Assembly (NCBI RefSeq): GCF_001544755.2
Contig: NZ_FCOF02000010.1
Coordinates: 124,001-188,000, forward strand
Source: Caballeronia catudaia
GTDB lineage: Bacteria; Pseudomonadota; Gammaproteobacteria; Burkholderiales; Burkholderiaceae
Length of the DNA stretch: 64,000 nucleotides
Direction of reading: 5' to 3'
In this document: positions 41,353-49,941 of the stretch, one piece after another
Layout of the letters: every line of letters begins with the position of its first letter
Numbering within the stretch: the first letter of the stretch is position 1
Program-made: the position numbers and the translations under genes
The notes under the pieces: model-generated
What the model was told of the DNA's origin: nothing
The model's database searches: none
The model's input: only the letters and a program-made list of their open reading frames with translations

Positions 41353-42444
41353 ATGAATAAACCGTGGCTTAAGGCGATCACCGCGACGGTCGCGCTGTCC
41401 GCCACCGTCGCCGCGCTGTCGACGGGCGTGCAGGCGGCCGATGCGCCGGGCGTCGCGTTTGTCTATCTCGGCAATCCGGGCGATGCGGGCTGGACCTTCG
41501 CGCACGACGCCGGCAGCAAAGAGGCCGAAGCGAAGTACGGCAGCAAGATCAAGATCACGCGGGTCGAGAACGTGCCCGAATCCGCCGATTCCGAGCGTGT
41601 ATTCCGCGATCTCGCGAACAAGGGCAACAAGGTCATCTTCGCCACGAGCTTTGGTTATCAGGATTTTGCGCTGAAGGTCGCAAAGGATTTTCCGGACACG
41701 ATCTTCCTGACGGCCACCGGCTTCAAGAAGGCCAAGAACTTCGGCACGTATGACGTGCGCATGTATCAGGGCGCGTATCTCGCCGGGGTGGCCGCGGGCT
41801 ATGTGACGAAGACGAACACGCTCGGCTTCGTCGCGTCGGTGCCGATTCCCGAAGTCGTGCGCAACATCAACGCGTACACGATGGGCGCGCGCTCGGTGAA
41901 TCCAAAGGTCCACACGAAGGTCATCTGGATCAATAGCTGGTTCGATCCGGGCAAGGAAAAGCAGGCAGCCGAAACGCTGATCGGCCAGGGCGCCGACGTG
42001 CTCTTGCAGAACACCGACTCCAACGCGACGCTCAACACCGCCGCCGAGAAGAAGGTCTATGCGTTCGGCTGGGATTCGAACATGAAGAAGTTCGGTCCGA
42101 GTGCGCATCTGGGTTCGGTGGTCGCGCACTGGGGCGTGTACTACAACGACGTGATCCAGAAGGTCATCGACGGCAAGTGGAAGAACGATCCCGTATGGCT
42201 CGGCATTCCGCAGAAGGCCGTCGATCTCGAAGACCTGAACAGCGGCGTGATTCCCGCGAAGGCGATGCAGGCGGTTGCGGCGCAGCGTGAGGAAATACAT
42301 TCCGGCAAGCGCGATGTGTTCACCGGCCCGATCAAGGATCAGTCCGGCGCGGAGAAGGTGCCGGCCGGCAAGACGCTGTCCGATCCGGAACTGCAGCGCA
42401 TCAACTGGTACGTCGAGGGCGTCGACGGCTCGTTGCCGAAATAG
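41353..42444 (+). CDS. BMP family ABC transporter substrate-binding protein
   Basis: The 363-residue protein is a periplasmic BMP/Med family binding protein with a Sec signal peptide (AITATVALSATVAALSTGVQA). It has FVYLGNPGDAGWTFAHDAGS, DLANKGNKVIFATSFGYQD and DVRMYQGAYLAGVAAGYV, hallmarks of the purine-nucleoside-binding group. Context with 8-oxoguanine deaminase and urate enzymes suggests a purine base or nucleoside, but the ligand is not proven. The gene ends the transport operon at a strong terminator. Confidence 0.93.
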   Translation: MNKPWLKAITATVALSATVAALSTGVQAADAPGVAFVYLGNPGDAGWTFAHDAGSKEAEAKYGSKIKITRVENVPESADSERVFRDLANKGNKVIFATSFGYQDFALKVAKDFPDTIFLTATGFKKAKNFGTYDVRMYQGAYLAGVAAGYVTKTNTLGFVASVPIPEVVRNINAYTMGARSVNPKVHTKVIWINSWFDPGKEKQAAETLIGQGADVLLQNTDSNATLNTAAEKKVYAFGWDSNMKKFGPSAHLGSVVAHWGVYYNDVIQKVIDGKWKNDPVWLGIPQKAVDLEDLNSGVIPAKAMQAVAAQREEIHSGKRDVFTGPIKDQSGAEKVPAGKTLSDPELQRINWYVEGVDGSLPK

Positions 42445-42464
42445 GCCGTCTTCGATGCAATAGG

Positions 42465-42500
42465 AAACGCGCGTCGCTTCGCAGCGACGCGCGTTTTTTC
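42465..42500 (+). terminator. Rho-independent terminator after the BMP gene
   Basis: Stem AAACGCGCGTCGCT / AGCGACGCGCGTTT has a TCGC loop (42479-42482), followed by six T. It also lies next to the converging dodecin gene. Confidence 0.93.
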
Positions 42501-42518
42501 ATGACGTCGGAAAAAGCA

Positions 42519-42728
42519 TCAACCGTCGATGCGCAGTCCCACCTTGATCGTCACCTGCCAGTGCAGGATCTTGCCGTCCTCGATGTGCCCGCGTGTTTCG
42601 ACCACCTCGAACCAGTGCATGTTGCGCAGCGTTTTGGACGCCTTCGAGAGCGCGACGCGCACGGCATCGTCGCTCGATTGCGGCGACGAGCCAGTGAGTT
42701 CGATCTGCTTATAGACGTGTTCCGACAT
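42519..42728 (-). CDS. Dodecin (flavin storage protein)
   Basis: The 69-residue protein is a dodecin, which forms hollow dodecamers binding flavin. It reads YKQIELTGSSPQSSDDAVRV at the start and has the conserved tryptophan in NMHWFEVVETRGHIEDGK that sandwiches flavin, ending WQVTIKVGLRIDG. The ATG at 42728 is preceded by AAGGAG. No obvious partner gene is adjacent. Confidence 0.94.
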   Translation of the reverse strand: MSEHVYKQIELTGSSPQSSDDAVRVALSKASKTLRNMHWFEVVETRGHIEDGKILHWQVTIKVGLRIDG

Positions 42729-42967
42729 GGTGTTCTCCTTGTAATGATGGATTGGCCCGGCGACGCGTCGTTCACCGCGACTCAGCAATACCGATGCAGC
42801 AAGGCACGCGCCATTACGCTCATCGCGCGTGGCTTTCATTAAAGGACAGGAATGCGCGCGCGTGTAGTCGGGGTTTGCGCGAAGCACGCGAACATGCAAG
42901 CACGAGCCTCATGAACGAGGCTCGTACGCTTTCGGAAAACCGCAGGCGGGGAATGTTCAGCGAAGAA

Positions 42968-43414
42968 TCAGCGCAGCGGCCGCGAGGCGGCATCGCCCGC
43001 GTCCTGGCGGCGGGTGCCGCGGCGCCTGCTTGCCGTAACGGTCGCGCCGAATTCGCTCAGGATCTGCGCACGCGCGCGGCTCGCGAATACAAGGAAACCG
43101 AAGCCGTTCGCCTCGTACCAGTAACCGCCGTTTTCGAGTCCGTCGAGCGGCTGCTCGAGCGCGTTGGTGATCGATTCGACACAGCGCCTGTGCAGTTCGT
43201 CGATGGCCGGATACGGCGGCTGTGCGCCCCGCACACTGCACAGAAGGACATCGAGGCCGGGCAGCACATGTGCGTACAGAACCGGTTCGTCCTGCGCGCG
43301 AGCGCGGGCGATCTTCGTGTCCAACTGACCAAATGGCTTGAAATGCCGCAGCACGGCGAGAAAAGACTCGTCGCCATCGGCCTTCACGCGCTTACGCTTT
43401 TTCGGGAAGGACAT
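42968..43414 (-). CDS. Hypothetical protein
   Basis: I do not recognise this 148-residue protein. From ATG 43414 it begins with a basic stretch (SFPKKRKRVKADG) and continues with a mixed alpha/beta region containing LDVLLCSVRGAQPPYPAI, and ends in a disordered Arg-rich tail (RRRGTRRQDAGD). No membrane segment or signal peptide is seen. Third-position G/C bias supports coding on this strand. An alternative start lies 43 codons upstream. The ribosome-binding site is weak. Confidence 0.6.
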   Translation of the reverse strand: MSFPKKRKRVKADGDESFLAVLRHFKPFGQLDTKIARARAQDEPVLYAHVLPGLDVLLCSVRGAQPPYPAIDELHRRCVESITNALEQPLDGLENGGYWYEANGFGFLVFASRARAQILSEFGATVTASRRRGTRRQDAGDAASRPLR

Positions 43415-43783
43415 AAAAACTCGCCTGAAAAAGAATTGCAAGAAACGCAGCGTCCTCATGCGGCCACTCCCGTCTTGCGCGCCGCACGTCGATCTTTTAT
43501 AGCGCATCGATGTGATTAGGTCACGGTGAATCGGGCCTGCCATCTTCGTGGGACCGGGCTAGTTGCCGGTGCACGCTGCTGGCGCACGACTCGTGCCGAT
43601 GACCGTTAGGCGGCCCGCTTGGCATCCCTCTGAGCATCTATCCCAATAATAGTCCTGCTGCCACCCGCGCGAACAGCTTTCGCAAAGAAAAAAGCGGGGA
43701 GGCGCACCCAGCGGGCGGGGTGCCAGTCATGCAGACCTGCGCGCGCGGCGCGGGTTTTACGCGGATCAGGCGGGTTTGCCCGT
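43415..43783. other. 369-bp intergenic region with no identified gene
   Basis: I found no reading frame over 30 codons with coding character. A small hairpin ACGGG-CAAA-CCCGC just after the mscL stop (about 43767-43783, minus strand) could aid termination but has no T tract. The remainder shows nothing I can assign. Confidence 0.4.
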
Positions 43784-44224
43784 CTAGACGCGCGGCGACT
43801 TCTTGAGCTCGTCGCGAATCTCGCGCAGGAGCAGCACGTCTTCCGGCGTTGCGGCCGGCGCGGTTTCGACCGGCTTGCGCAGATTGTTGATGAACTTGAC
43901 CATCAGAAAGATGATGAACGCCAGGATGATGAAGTTGATCAGCGTCGTGATGAACGAGCCGTAGCCGAACACGGCGACGCCCGCGGTTTGCAGATCCTTG
44001 TACGAATCGGGATTGCCTTTGAAGGTTGGCGGTATGTGCCCTAGCCGCACGAAGAGATTCGAAAAGTCGAGGCCGCCTGTCGCGAGGCCGACCACCGGCA
44101 TGATCAGATCCTTCACGATGGAGTTGACGATCGTCGAAAATGCGCCGCCGATGATGACGCCGACTGCGAGGTCCATGACGTTGCCCTTCAGGGCGAAGTT
44201 CTTGAATTCCTCAATCATGCTCAT
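43784..44224 (-). CDS. mscL: Large-conductance mechanosensitive channel MscL
   Basis: MscL is a homopentameric channel that releases solutes on hypo-osmotic shock. The 146-residue protein has [20 protein letters not shown] leading into TM1 ([20 protein letters not shown]), a periplasmic loop of about 30 residues, TM2 ([20 protein letters not shown]) and the cytoplasmic helix with [22 protein letters not shown] precedes the ATG at 44224. Confidence 0.97.
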   Translation of the reverse strand: MSMIEEFKNFALKGNVMDLAVGVIIGGAFSTIVNSIVKDLIMPVVGLATGGLDFSNLFVRLGHIPPTFKGNPDSYKDLQTAGVAVFGYGSFITTLINFIILAFIIFLMVKFINNLRKPVETAPAATPEDVLLLREIRDELKKSPRV

Positions 44225-44404
44225 GCGCGGCTTCCTCCAGTTCGTGTCAGATGGTTGTACGGGCCCAGGCGACAGCAAGGGCTATGCCATTGGAACGCCC
44301 GCGAAACACGGCGCGAGCCGCGTTTCGGCGCGGGCAACGTCAATGATAGTCAATTCGTCTGCGAACCGCCCGCGCGCTGAACATCGCGCGCTCTCACATC
44401 ACCA

Positions 44405-45787
44405 TCATGCGGCCGGCACACGACCCACGCTGATCGCCGCGCAGAAAGCGGCATGGTCCGCGACGACTTGTGAGCCGTAGCGCTCGGCCCACATCGCGTA
44501 GGCCGCGTCGAGCCGGTCCGAGTGCCCGCAATAGCCCGCGATGAGCGCGGCGTCGCCGGTGCGCGCGTGGGCGCGAGCGAGCAGCAGGCCCAGGCACCAG
44601 GCGTAGAAGTCGAAGGTCGCGCCGTGCAGCCAGTCGACCGGAATCGAGCCGCGAATCTGCTTCATTTGCCGTACGTAGAAATCGCGGCCCGAGATGGTCG
44701 TCCAGCCGAGCAGCGCGTCCGAGGAACTTTGCAGGAGCCGCTGTCCGTGCACGACGCGCCGTCCCTGATGACGATACGGCTCGTCGAGCGGCGGCACGAA
44801 CGGCGCGGCGGCAGGCACGATGCCTTCCTTCACCTGCATGAAAAGCGGGTCGCCGAGCGCGCGCCCGACGAGCAGCACGAGATACGCGCGCGTGCCGACG
44901 CTGCCCACGCCCACGACGCGATGCGCGACATCCGCGACGTCGTAGCGTTCGAGCATCATCCGCCATTCGCCCGCGATGGTCTGCAGATACGCCTTCAGGC
45001 CATCGATCACATGATTCTTCTCGGCGGCGTCGAGCTTCGTGAGGATCGGCGGATCGACCTTGAAGCGATAGCTCTTGCCGACAGGCTCCGCGACTTTCGC
45101 GAGCATCGTCGCGTGCGAGCGTTTCATCGCGCGCTCGACGGTCTTCTCGATGGTCGCTTTTTCTTCAGGATCGAGCTTCGTCGGTGCGTCCATGTGCAGG
45201 GCGCTCGCGTAGGAGCGCATCTGCCAGAGGTCGTACGGGCTGACTTGCCAGAGCCCGTCCATCGTCGTGCGATACGCCGCGCACGCGGAGCGTACCGCGC
45301 GCTCCCGGCCCGCCGCATCGACGCCGTTTTCGCGCGCCGCGACGTTGATGCTCGCGGTCAGCCGTTTCAGGTCCCATTCCCACGGACCGACGAGCGTTTC
45401 GTCGAAATCGTTCAGATCGAACACGACGTCCTGGCGCGGCGTGCGAAAGAGGCCGAAGTTGTTGATGTGCGCGTCGCCGTCGATGGTCACGTTGTGCCCG
45501 ATCGACGGCGACTTCGCCAGATCCCACGCCATCACCGTCGCGGAGCCGCGCAGGAACGCGAACGGCGACTCGGCCATGCGTTGCATGCGCAGCGGAATCA
45601 GACGCTCCTGACGGCCCGCGTTGCCCGCGAGCACGCGCTCGACGGGGTCGGGCCGGTCCGGCTCGGGCGTCCAGGCGCCGTGGGCGTCGAAGGCAACGGC
45701 GTCGCGCAGCGCGCGGCCGGTGGCGCGGCTGGCTTCGGCCGTGCCGCTGATCGCGGCATTCGACGAAGAATCGGGGCGTGTCGACAA
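44405..45787 (-). CDS. DUF2252 domain protein
   Basis: The 460-residue protein is a DUF2252 member, a family distantly resembling aminoglycoside-phosphotransferase kinases. It has RMQRMAESPFAFLRGSATVM, then GDAHINNFGLFRTP and FDLNDFDETLVGPWEWDLKR, which hold the conserved Asp/Asn/Asp residues. The start is TTG 45787: it is preceded by AAGGAG with eight bases spacing, while no ATG is better placed. Substrate and role are unknown. It is divergent from glgX. Confidence 0.85.
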   Translation of the reverse strand: MSTRPDSSSNAAISGTAEASRATGRALRDAVAFDAHGAWTPEPDRPDPVERVLAGNAGRQERLIPLRMQRMAESPFAFLRGSATVMAWDLAKSPSIGHNVTIDGDAHINNFGLFRTPRQDVVFDLNDFDETLVGPWEWDLKRLTASINVAARENGVDAAGRERAVRSACAAYRTTMDGLWQVSPYDLWQMRSYASALHMDAPTKLDPEEKATIEKTVERAMKRSHATMLAKVAEPVGKSYRFKVDPPILTKLDAAEKNHVIDGLKAYLQTIAGEWRMMLERYDVADVAHRVVGVGSVGTRAYLVLLVGRALGDPLFMQVKEGIVPAAAPFVPPLDEPYRHQGRRVVHGQRLLQSSSDALLGWTTISGRDFYVRQMKQIRGSIPVDWLHGATFDFYAWCLGLLLARAHARTGDAALIAGYCGHSDRLDAAYAMWAERYGSQVVADHAAFCAAISVGRVPAA

Positions 45788-46034
45788 GGTGTTTTCTCCT
45801 TCTGCGGGGTGGGGCGTGTCGAATGTTCGTCGAACGCCCGGCATTCGACGCTCCCGGGCGGAACGTTTTACACTCGACGCGTCTGCAGCATGAACGCGCG
45901 CCGTTCGCACAGCAAGCGACGCGCCGGCATCTCACGCGGGCACGCGAAGTGCTTCCTTCGATCCGCCGAAGCCCCGCAATGCCATCGCGCAATCCCGACG
46001 CCCGGTGCGTCATCCACATCGAAAACATCATCTC

Positions 46035-48233
46035 ATGCCGAACGAACTCCGCATTGCCGAAGGCTCGCCGTTCCCGCTCGGCGCGACCTGGGACGGAAAG
46101 GGCGTCAACTTCGCGCTGTTCTCCGCGAACGCGACCAAGGTCGAACTCTGCCTTTTCGACGAAAAAGGCGAGAAGGAAACGCGGCGCATCGAGCTGCCCG
46201 AATACACCGATGAAGTCTGGCACGTCTACGTGCACGGCCTCGAACCCGGCACGGTCTACGGCTATCGCGTGCACGGTCCTTACGAGCCGGAGAACGGACA
46301 TCGCTTCAATCCGAACAAGCTGCTGCTCGACCCGTACGCGAAGGCGCACGTCGGCGAGCTGAAATGGGACCCGGCGATATTCGGCTATACGCTCAACGCC
46401 GAAGGCGACGATCTCACATTCGATGAACGCGACAGCGCGCCTTTCGTGCAGAAGTGCCAGGTCGTCGATCAGACTTTCTCGTGGACGAACCCGACGCGCG
46501 TGCGCGTGCCGTGGGAGCACACCATCTTCTACGAGACGCACGTGCGCGGCTACACGAAGCTGCATCCGGCGATTCCGGAGCCCATTCGCGGCACGTTCGA
46601 AGGACTCGGACAAAAGCAAGTGGTCGAATACATCAAGAGCCTGGGCGTGACATCGGTCGAACTCCTGCCGATTCACGCCTTCGTGAACGACAGCCATCTG
46701 CTCGACAAGGGCCTCACGAACTACTGGGGCTACAACACGATCGGCTTTTTCGCGGCCGATCCGCGTTATTTCGCGCGCGGGCCGGGCGTCATCGCCGAGT
46801 TCAAGGAGATGGTCGACCGGCTGCACGAAGCCGGGCTCGAAGTGATTCTCGACGTCGTGTACAACCACACCGCCGAAGGCAACGAGCGCGGGCCGACGCT
46901 GTCGTTTCGCGGCATCGACAATGCGTCGTACTACCGCCTGATGCCGGAAGAGGCGCGCTATTACATCAACGATACCGGCACGGGCAACACGCTCAATCTC
47001 TCGCATCCGCGCGTGCTGCAGATGGTCACCGACAGCCTGCGGTACTGGGTGACGGAAATGAACGTCGACGGCTTTCGCTTCGACCTCGCGACGATTCTCG
47101 GCCGCGAGCCATACGGTTTCGACGAAGGCGGCGGTTTTCTCGACAGTTGCAGGCAAGATCCGATTCTTTCGAGCGTCAAGCTCATCGCCGAGCCGTGGGA
47201 TTGCGGGCCGGGCGGCTATCAGGTCGGCGGCTTCCCGCCGGGCTGGGCGGAATGGAACGACCGCTATCGCGACACGGTGCGCGAATTCTGGAAGGGCGAC
47301 GAAGGCATCGCGCCGGAGCTCGGGACACGCATCACCGCATCGGGCGACAAGTTCAACAAGCGCGGGCGCAGGCCGTGGGCGAGCGTGAACTTCATCACGG
47401 CGCACGACGGCTTCACACTGAACGATCTCGTTTCCTACAACGAGAAGCACAACGAGGCGAACGGCGAGGACAACAACGACGGCCACTCCGACAACAAGTC
47501 GTGGAACTGCGGCGCGGAAGGCCCGACGGACGACGTCGAGATCCGCACGCTGCGCGAGCGCCAGAAGCGCAACATGCTCGCGACGCTGCTGTTCTCGCAA
47601 GGCACGCCGATGCTGCTCGCGGGCGATGAATTCGGCCGCACGCAGAAGGGCAACAACAACGCGTACTGTCAGGACAACGAGATCAGTTGGGTCAATTGGG
47701 ACATCGACGACGATGGGCGCGCGCTCACCGAATTCCTGCGCAAGCTGACGACCTTGCGTCATACGCTGCCGGTGCTGCGGCGCCAGCGCTTTCTCACGGG
47801 CGAGTATCACGAAGACTTGCAAGTCGCCGATGTGCGATGGCTCGGCACCACCGGCGACGAACTCACGCAAGAGCAATGGGATGATCCGAACATGCGTTGC
47901 TTCGGTCTCGTCATCGACGGGCGCGCGCAGGCGACCGGCATCCGCAAGCCGGCGTCGGACGCGACATTGTTGCTGATCGTGAACGCGTATCACGACGTGG
48001 TCGATTTCACGCTGCCCGATATTCCGGGCCCCGACGAATGGATCTGTCTGATCGACACGAACGCGCCGATTCGCGAAGAGTTGCCGGAGTTCGGCGCCGA
48101 CGACGTGTATCAGGTGACGGGCCGCTCGCTGCTGCTGTTTGCGCTTCAGCCTCGCGGCGCGACCAGACGCATTTTCAAGCGGCTGGAAGAAGCCCTGACT
48201 GACGACGTGCCGCCCGAAAGCGGGGCGAGTTGA
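46035..48233 (+). CDS. glgX: Glycogen debranching enzyme GlgX
   Basis: GlgX hydrolyses alpha-1,6 branches of limit-dextrin glycogen. The 732-residue protein has an N-terminal CBM48 domain (GSPFPLGATWDGKGVNFALF) and a GH13 barrel with the conserved regions DVVYNHTAEGNE, GFRFDLATILG (nucleophile Asp), LIAEPWDCGP (acid Glu) and FITAHDGFTLNDLVSYN. The C-terminal beta domain ends with TGRSLLLFAL and an acidic tail. ATG 46035 begins the conserved region; no clear ribosome-binding site is visible. No other glycogen or trehalose genes lie in the window. Confidence 0.96.
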   Translation: MPNELRIAEGSPFPLGATWDGKGVNFALFSANATKVELCLFDEKGEKETRRIELPEYTDEVWHVYVHGLEPGTVYGYRVHGPYEPENGHRFNPNKLLLDPYAKAHVGELKWDPAIFGYTLNAEGDDLTFDERDSAPFVQKCQVVDQTFSWTNPTRVRVPWEHTIFYETHVRGYTKLHPAIPEPIRGTFEGLGQKQVVEYIKSLGVTSVELLPIHAFVNDSHLLDKGLTNYWGYNTIGFFAADPRYFARGPGVIAEFKEMVDRLHEAGLEVILDVVYNHTAEGNERGPTLSFRGIDNASYYRLMPEEARYYINDTGTGNTLNLSHPRVLQMVTDSLRYWVTEMNVDGFRFDLATILGREPYGFDEGGGFLDSCRQDPILSSVKLIAEPWDCGPGGYQVGGFPPGWAEWNDRYRDTVREFWKGDEGIAPELGTRITASGDKFNKRGRRPWASVNFITAHDGFTLNDLVSYNEKHNEANGEDNNDGHSDNKSWNCGAEGPTDDVEIRTLRERQKRNMLATLLFSQGTPMLLAGDEFGRTQKGNNNAYCQDNEISWVNWDIDDDGRALTEFLRKLTTLRHTLPVLRRQRFLTGEYHEDLQVADVRWLGTTGDELTQEQWDDPNMRCFGLVIDGRAQATGIRKPASDATLLLIVNAYHDVVDFTLPDIPGPDEWICLIDTNAPIREELPEFGADDVYQVTGRSLLLFALQPRGATRRIFKRLEEALTDDVPPESGAS

Positions 48234-48294
48234 GTCTCGCGTCGGCGGGGCGTCTCGCGCGACCGGTTATCATCTGGTTTTTGCGATAGCGACA

Positions 48295-48323
48295 GGAGGC
48301 GGCGCGAGCCGCCTTCTTTTTTT
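48295..48323 (+). terminator. Rho-independent terminator after glgX
   Basis: Stem AGGCGGC / GCCGCCT closes a GCGA tetraloop (48304-48307) and is followed by TCTTTTTTTC. It lies 62 bases after the glgX stop. Confidence 0.9.
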
Positions 48324-48384
48324 CGATGCACGTATCTATCACGCATGAACGCGCGGGCCTTCACAGCCGCGCGGCACCATCGGC

Positions 48385-48504
48385 ATGATGCTGCACGCCA
48401 TCCTGCGCGTCGCGAGCTGGGATCAGCTCGGGCGCATCTGGGAATTCATCGTCGGCTTCTTCAAGTTTCTGTGGGGCCTGCTGCGCTTTCTCGGCGGCGG
48501 CTGA
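48385..48504 (+). CDS. Small hydrophobic/amphipathic protein, 39 residues
   Basis: The frame reads MMLHAILRVASW, DQLGRIWEFIVGFFKFL, WGLLRFLGGG and stops. Nearly every codon ends in G or C, as in genuine genes here, and only four end in A or T. The central and C-terminal part is a continuous hydrophobic stretch with three tryptophans, fitting a single membrane-associated helix. It lies between the glgX terminator and a terminator on the other strand. No ribosome-binding site is obvious, and an opposite-strand frame of 68 codons overlaps it, so expression is unproven. Confidence 0.5.
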   Translation: MMLHAILRVASWDQLGRIWEFIVGFFKFLWGLLRFLGGG

Positions 48505-48529
48505 TGCGCTGATTCTCCGCGCCGGAACG

Positions 48530-48558
48530 ACAAAGGCCCCGCGCAAACGGGGCCCTTG
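48530..48558 (-). terminator. Terminator downstream of the TPR membrane protein gene
   Basis: GGGGCC arms (GGCCCCG at 48535-48541 and CGGGGCC at 48548-48554 on the plus strand) form a stem with a short T run following on the minus strand. It lies about 25 bases after the minus-strand gene's stop. Confidence 0.6.
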
Positions 48559-48582
48559 CATCGTCATCCGTGTGGCACGAAC

Positions 48583-49809
48583 TCAGGAATCGCGCCAGCC
48601 GTCGTCGTTGTTGCTGCCGAGGTCGAGGTCGCCGCCGCCGCTGTTGTCGTTCCAGTCGTTCGATCCGTTGCCGAAGTCGAGGCCGCCGCCATTGTTGTTG
48701 CCGAAATCGAGCCCGCCGTTGTCGTTCTGCGCGGGACGATCGACGGGCACTTCGCGCTCGATCACCCGATCGCGCCCGTGCGACAGCGCCTCGCCCAGCA
48801 GCACGCCGGTGAGCAGGCCGCCCATGCCGCCGCCGAATCCACCGCCGCCTTGCTGAATGATGACGGGCGGTTGCTGGCCTTGCTGCGGCGCATTCGGCGG
48901 ATACGGCCCTTGCTGCGGATACGGCTGCGGCTGACCGCGTCCGAAGCGCTCGGCTTCCTGCGCATACGGCGACCCGTTCGGCGCGCCGTTTTGCGCGTAA
49001 TTCGCCGCGTTCGGATCGGGCCGGCCTTCGGCGCGCGCCTTCAGGCTCGCGACCTGATTCTCGAGATCTTCGATGGCGTAAGGCGGCACCGGATTCTTCG
49101 CGCTCGACAACGCTTCGACCATTTCGCGCAACTGCGTCTCGGCGCCTTCAACATCGCGCAGGAGCGTTTCGTGACCCGGCGCGGTCGAGAGCCGCACGTC
49201 GAGCTTGAGAGTTCGCACGTCGTTGAGGAGTTCGGTTGCGCGCTTGAGCTGGGCGCGGCGGTCGTCGTCGGCGCGGCCGTCGTCGCGCGCGCGGGCGCGG
49301 CGCAAGCCCCAGCGCAGCACGAGCGCGATCGCCGCGATCAGCACCGCAAAGCCGATCCACGCGCCCATGCCAATGCCGTGTTTTTGCGGCGCGGCGGCGG
49401 CCTGACCCTGATTGAACGGATTCTGCGTGACCGTGCCCGTCGCGCCCGTCGTGCCGTTGTCGGAACGGGGCGAGATGCTGGCGCGCGTTGCATCGACCTG
49501 AATGCGGGCTTGCGTGGCCGCGAAGCGCGACGGGTCCGTGAAGCTCAACGATGGATCGAGCGATTTCGCCTGTTGCAGATGCGCAAGGGCGTCGCTGTAG
49601 CGGCCCTCGCGGTCGAGCACCTGCGCGTACAGATAGTGCGCGTGCGCGTTCTTCGGATGCGCTTCGAGCACTTCGCTCAGCTGGGAGTCGGCCTTTTGCC
49701 AGTTCCCCTGCGTCATTGACTGCTCAACCTGCTGTGCGGTCGGCGCGGCGAACGCGAGCGGGGAAGCGAGAAACAAAGACAACGCAAGAGCCGTCAACGT
49801 CTTTTTCAT
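48583..49809 (-). CDS. TPR-containing membrane protein with Gly/Asn/Asp-rich tail
   Basis: The 408-residue protein has a Sec signal peptide (MKKTLTALALSLFLASPLAF), a periplasmic TPR pair (WQKADSQLSEVLEAHPKNA, HYLYAQVLDREGRYSDALAH), a membrane helix (MGAWIGFAVLIAAIALVLRW) near residues 165-190, a cytoplasmic helical region, and a low-complexity tail with Pro/Gln-rich then GGGLDFGNNN-type repeats. No enzyme motif is seen. It lies next to and in the same direction as a PspA/IM30 gene, 132 bases downstream of it, suggesting a role in envelope stress. Confidence 0.82.
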   Translation of the reverse strand: MKKTLTALALSLFLASPLAFAAPTAQQVEQSMTQGNWQKADSQLSEVLEAHPKNAHAHYLYAQVLDREGRYSDALAHLQQAKSLDPSLSFTDPSRFAATQARIQVDATRASISPRSDNGTTGATGTVTQNPFNQGQAAAAPQKHGIGMGAWIGFAVLIAAIALVLRWGLRRARARDDGRADDDRRAQLKRATELLNDVRTLKLDVRLSTAPGHETLLRDVEGAETQLREMVEALSSAKNPVPPYAIEDLENQVASLKARAEGRPDPNAANYAQNGAPNGSPYAQEAERFGRGQPQPYPQQGPYPPNAPQQGQQPPVIIQQGGGGFGGGMGGLLTGVLLGEALSHGRDRVIEREVPVDRPAQNDNGGLDFGNNNGGGLDFGNGSNDWNDNSGGGDLDLGSNNDDGWRDS

Positions 49810-49941
49810 GATACGGGCCGGACGCGATGAACGTCCGTCTCCTGTCGATGCAATCGTGTACTGCTCAAGGTAACGCATATTCGTGCGACGCGTCGCTCGC
49901 CGTATAGTTCGCGGCGCTCGCCTGCCATCAGACGCCGAAAT

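Noticed and set aside
45778-45787. GTGTCGACAA near the DUF2252 start as a third GntR operator
   Set aside because: GTCGACAA arises often from Val-Asp-Lys-type codons here, and it overlaps the translation start without a promoter. No purine link.
45165-47993. 942-codon open frame antisense to glgX
   Set aside because: Same reason: GH13 motifs define the plus-strand gene, while the antisense translation is a low-complexity Arg/Val/Ala string.
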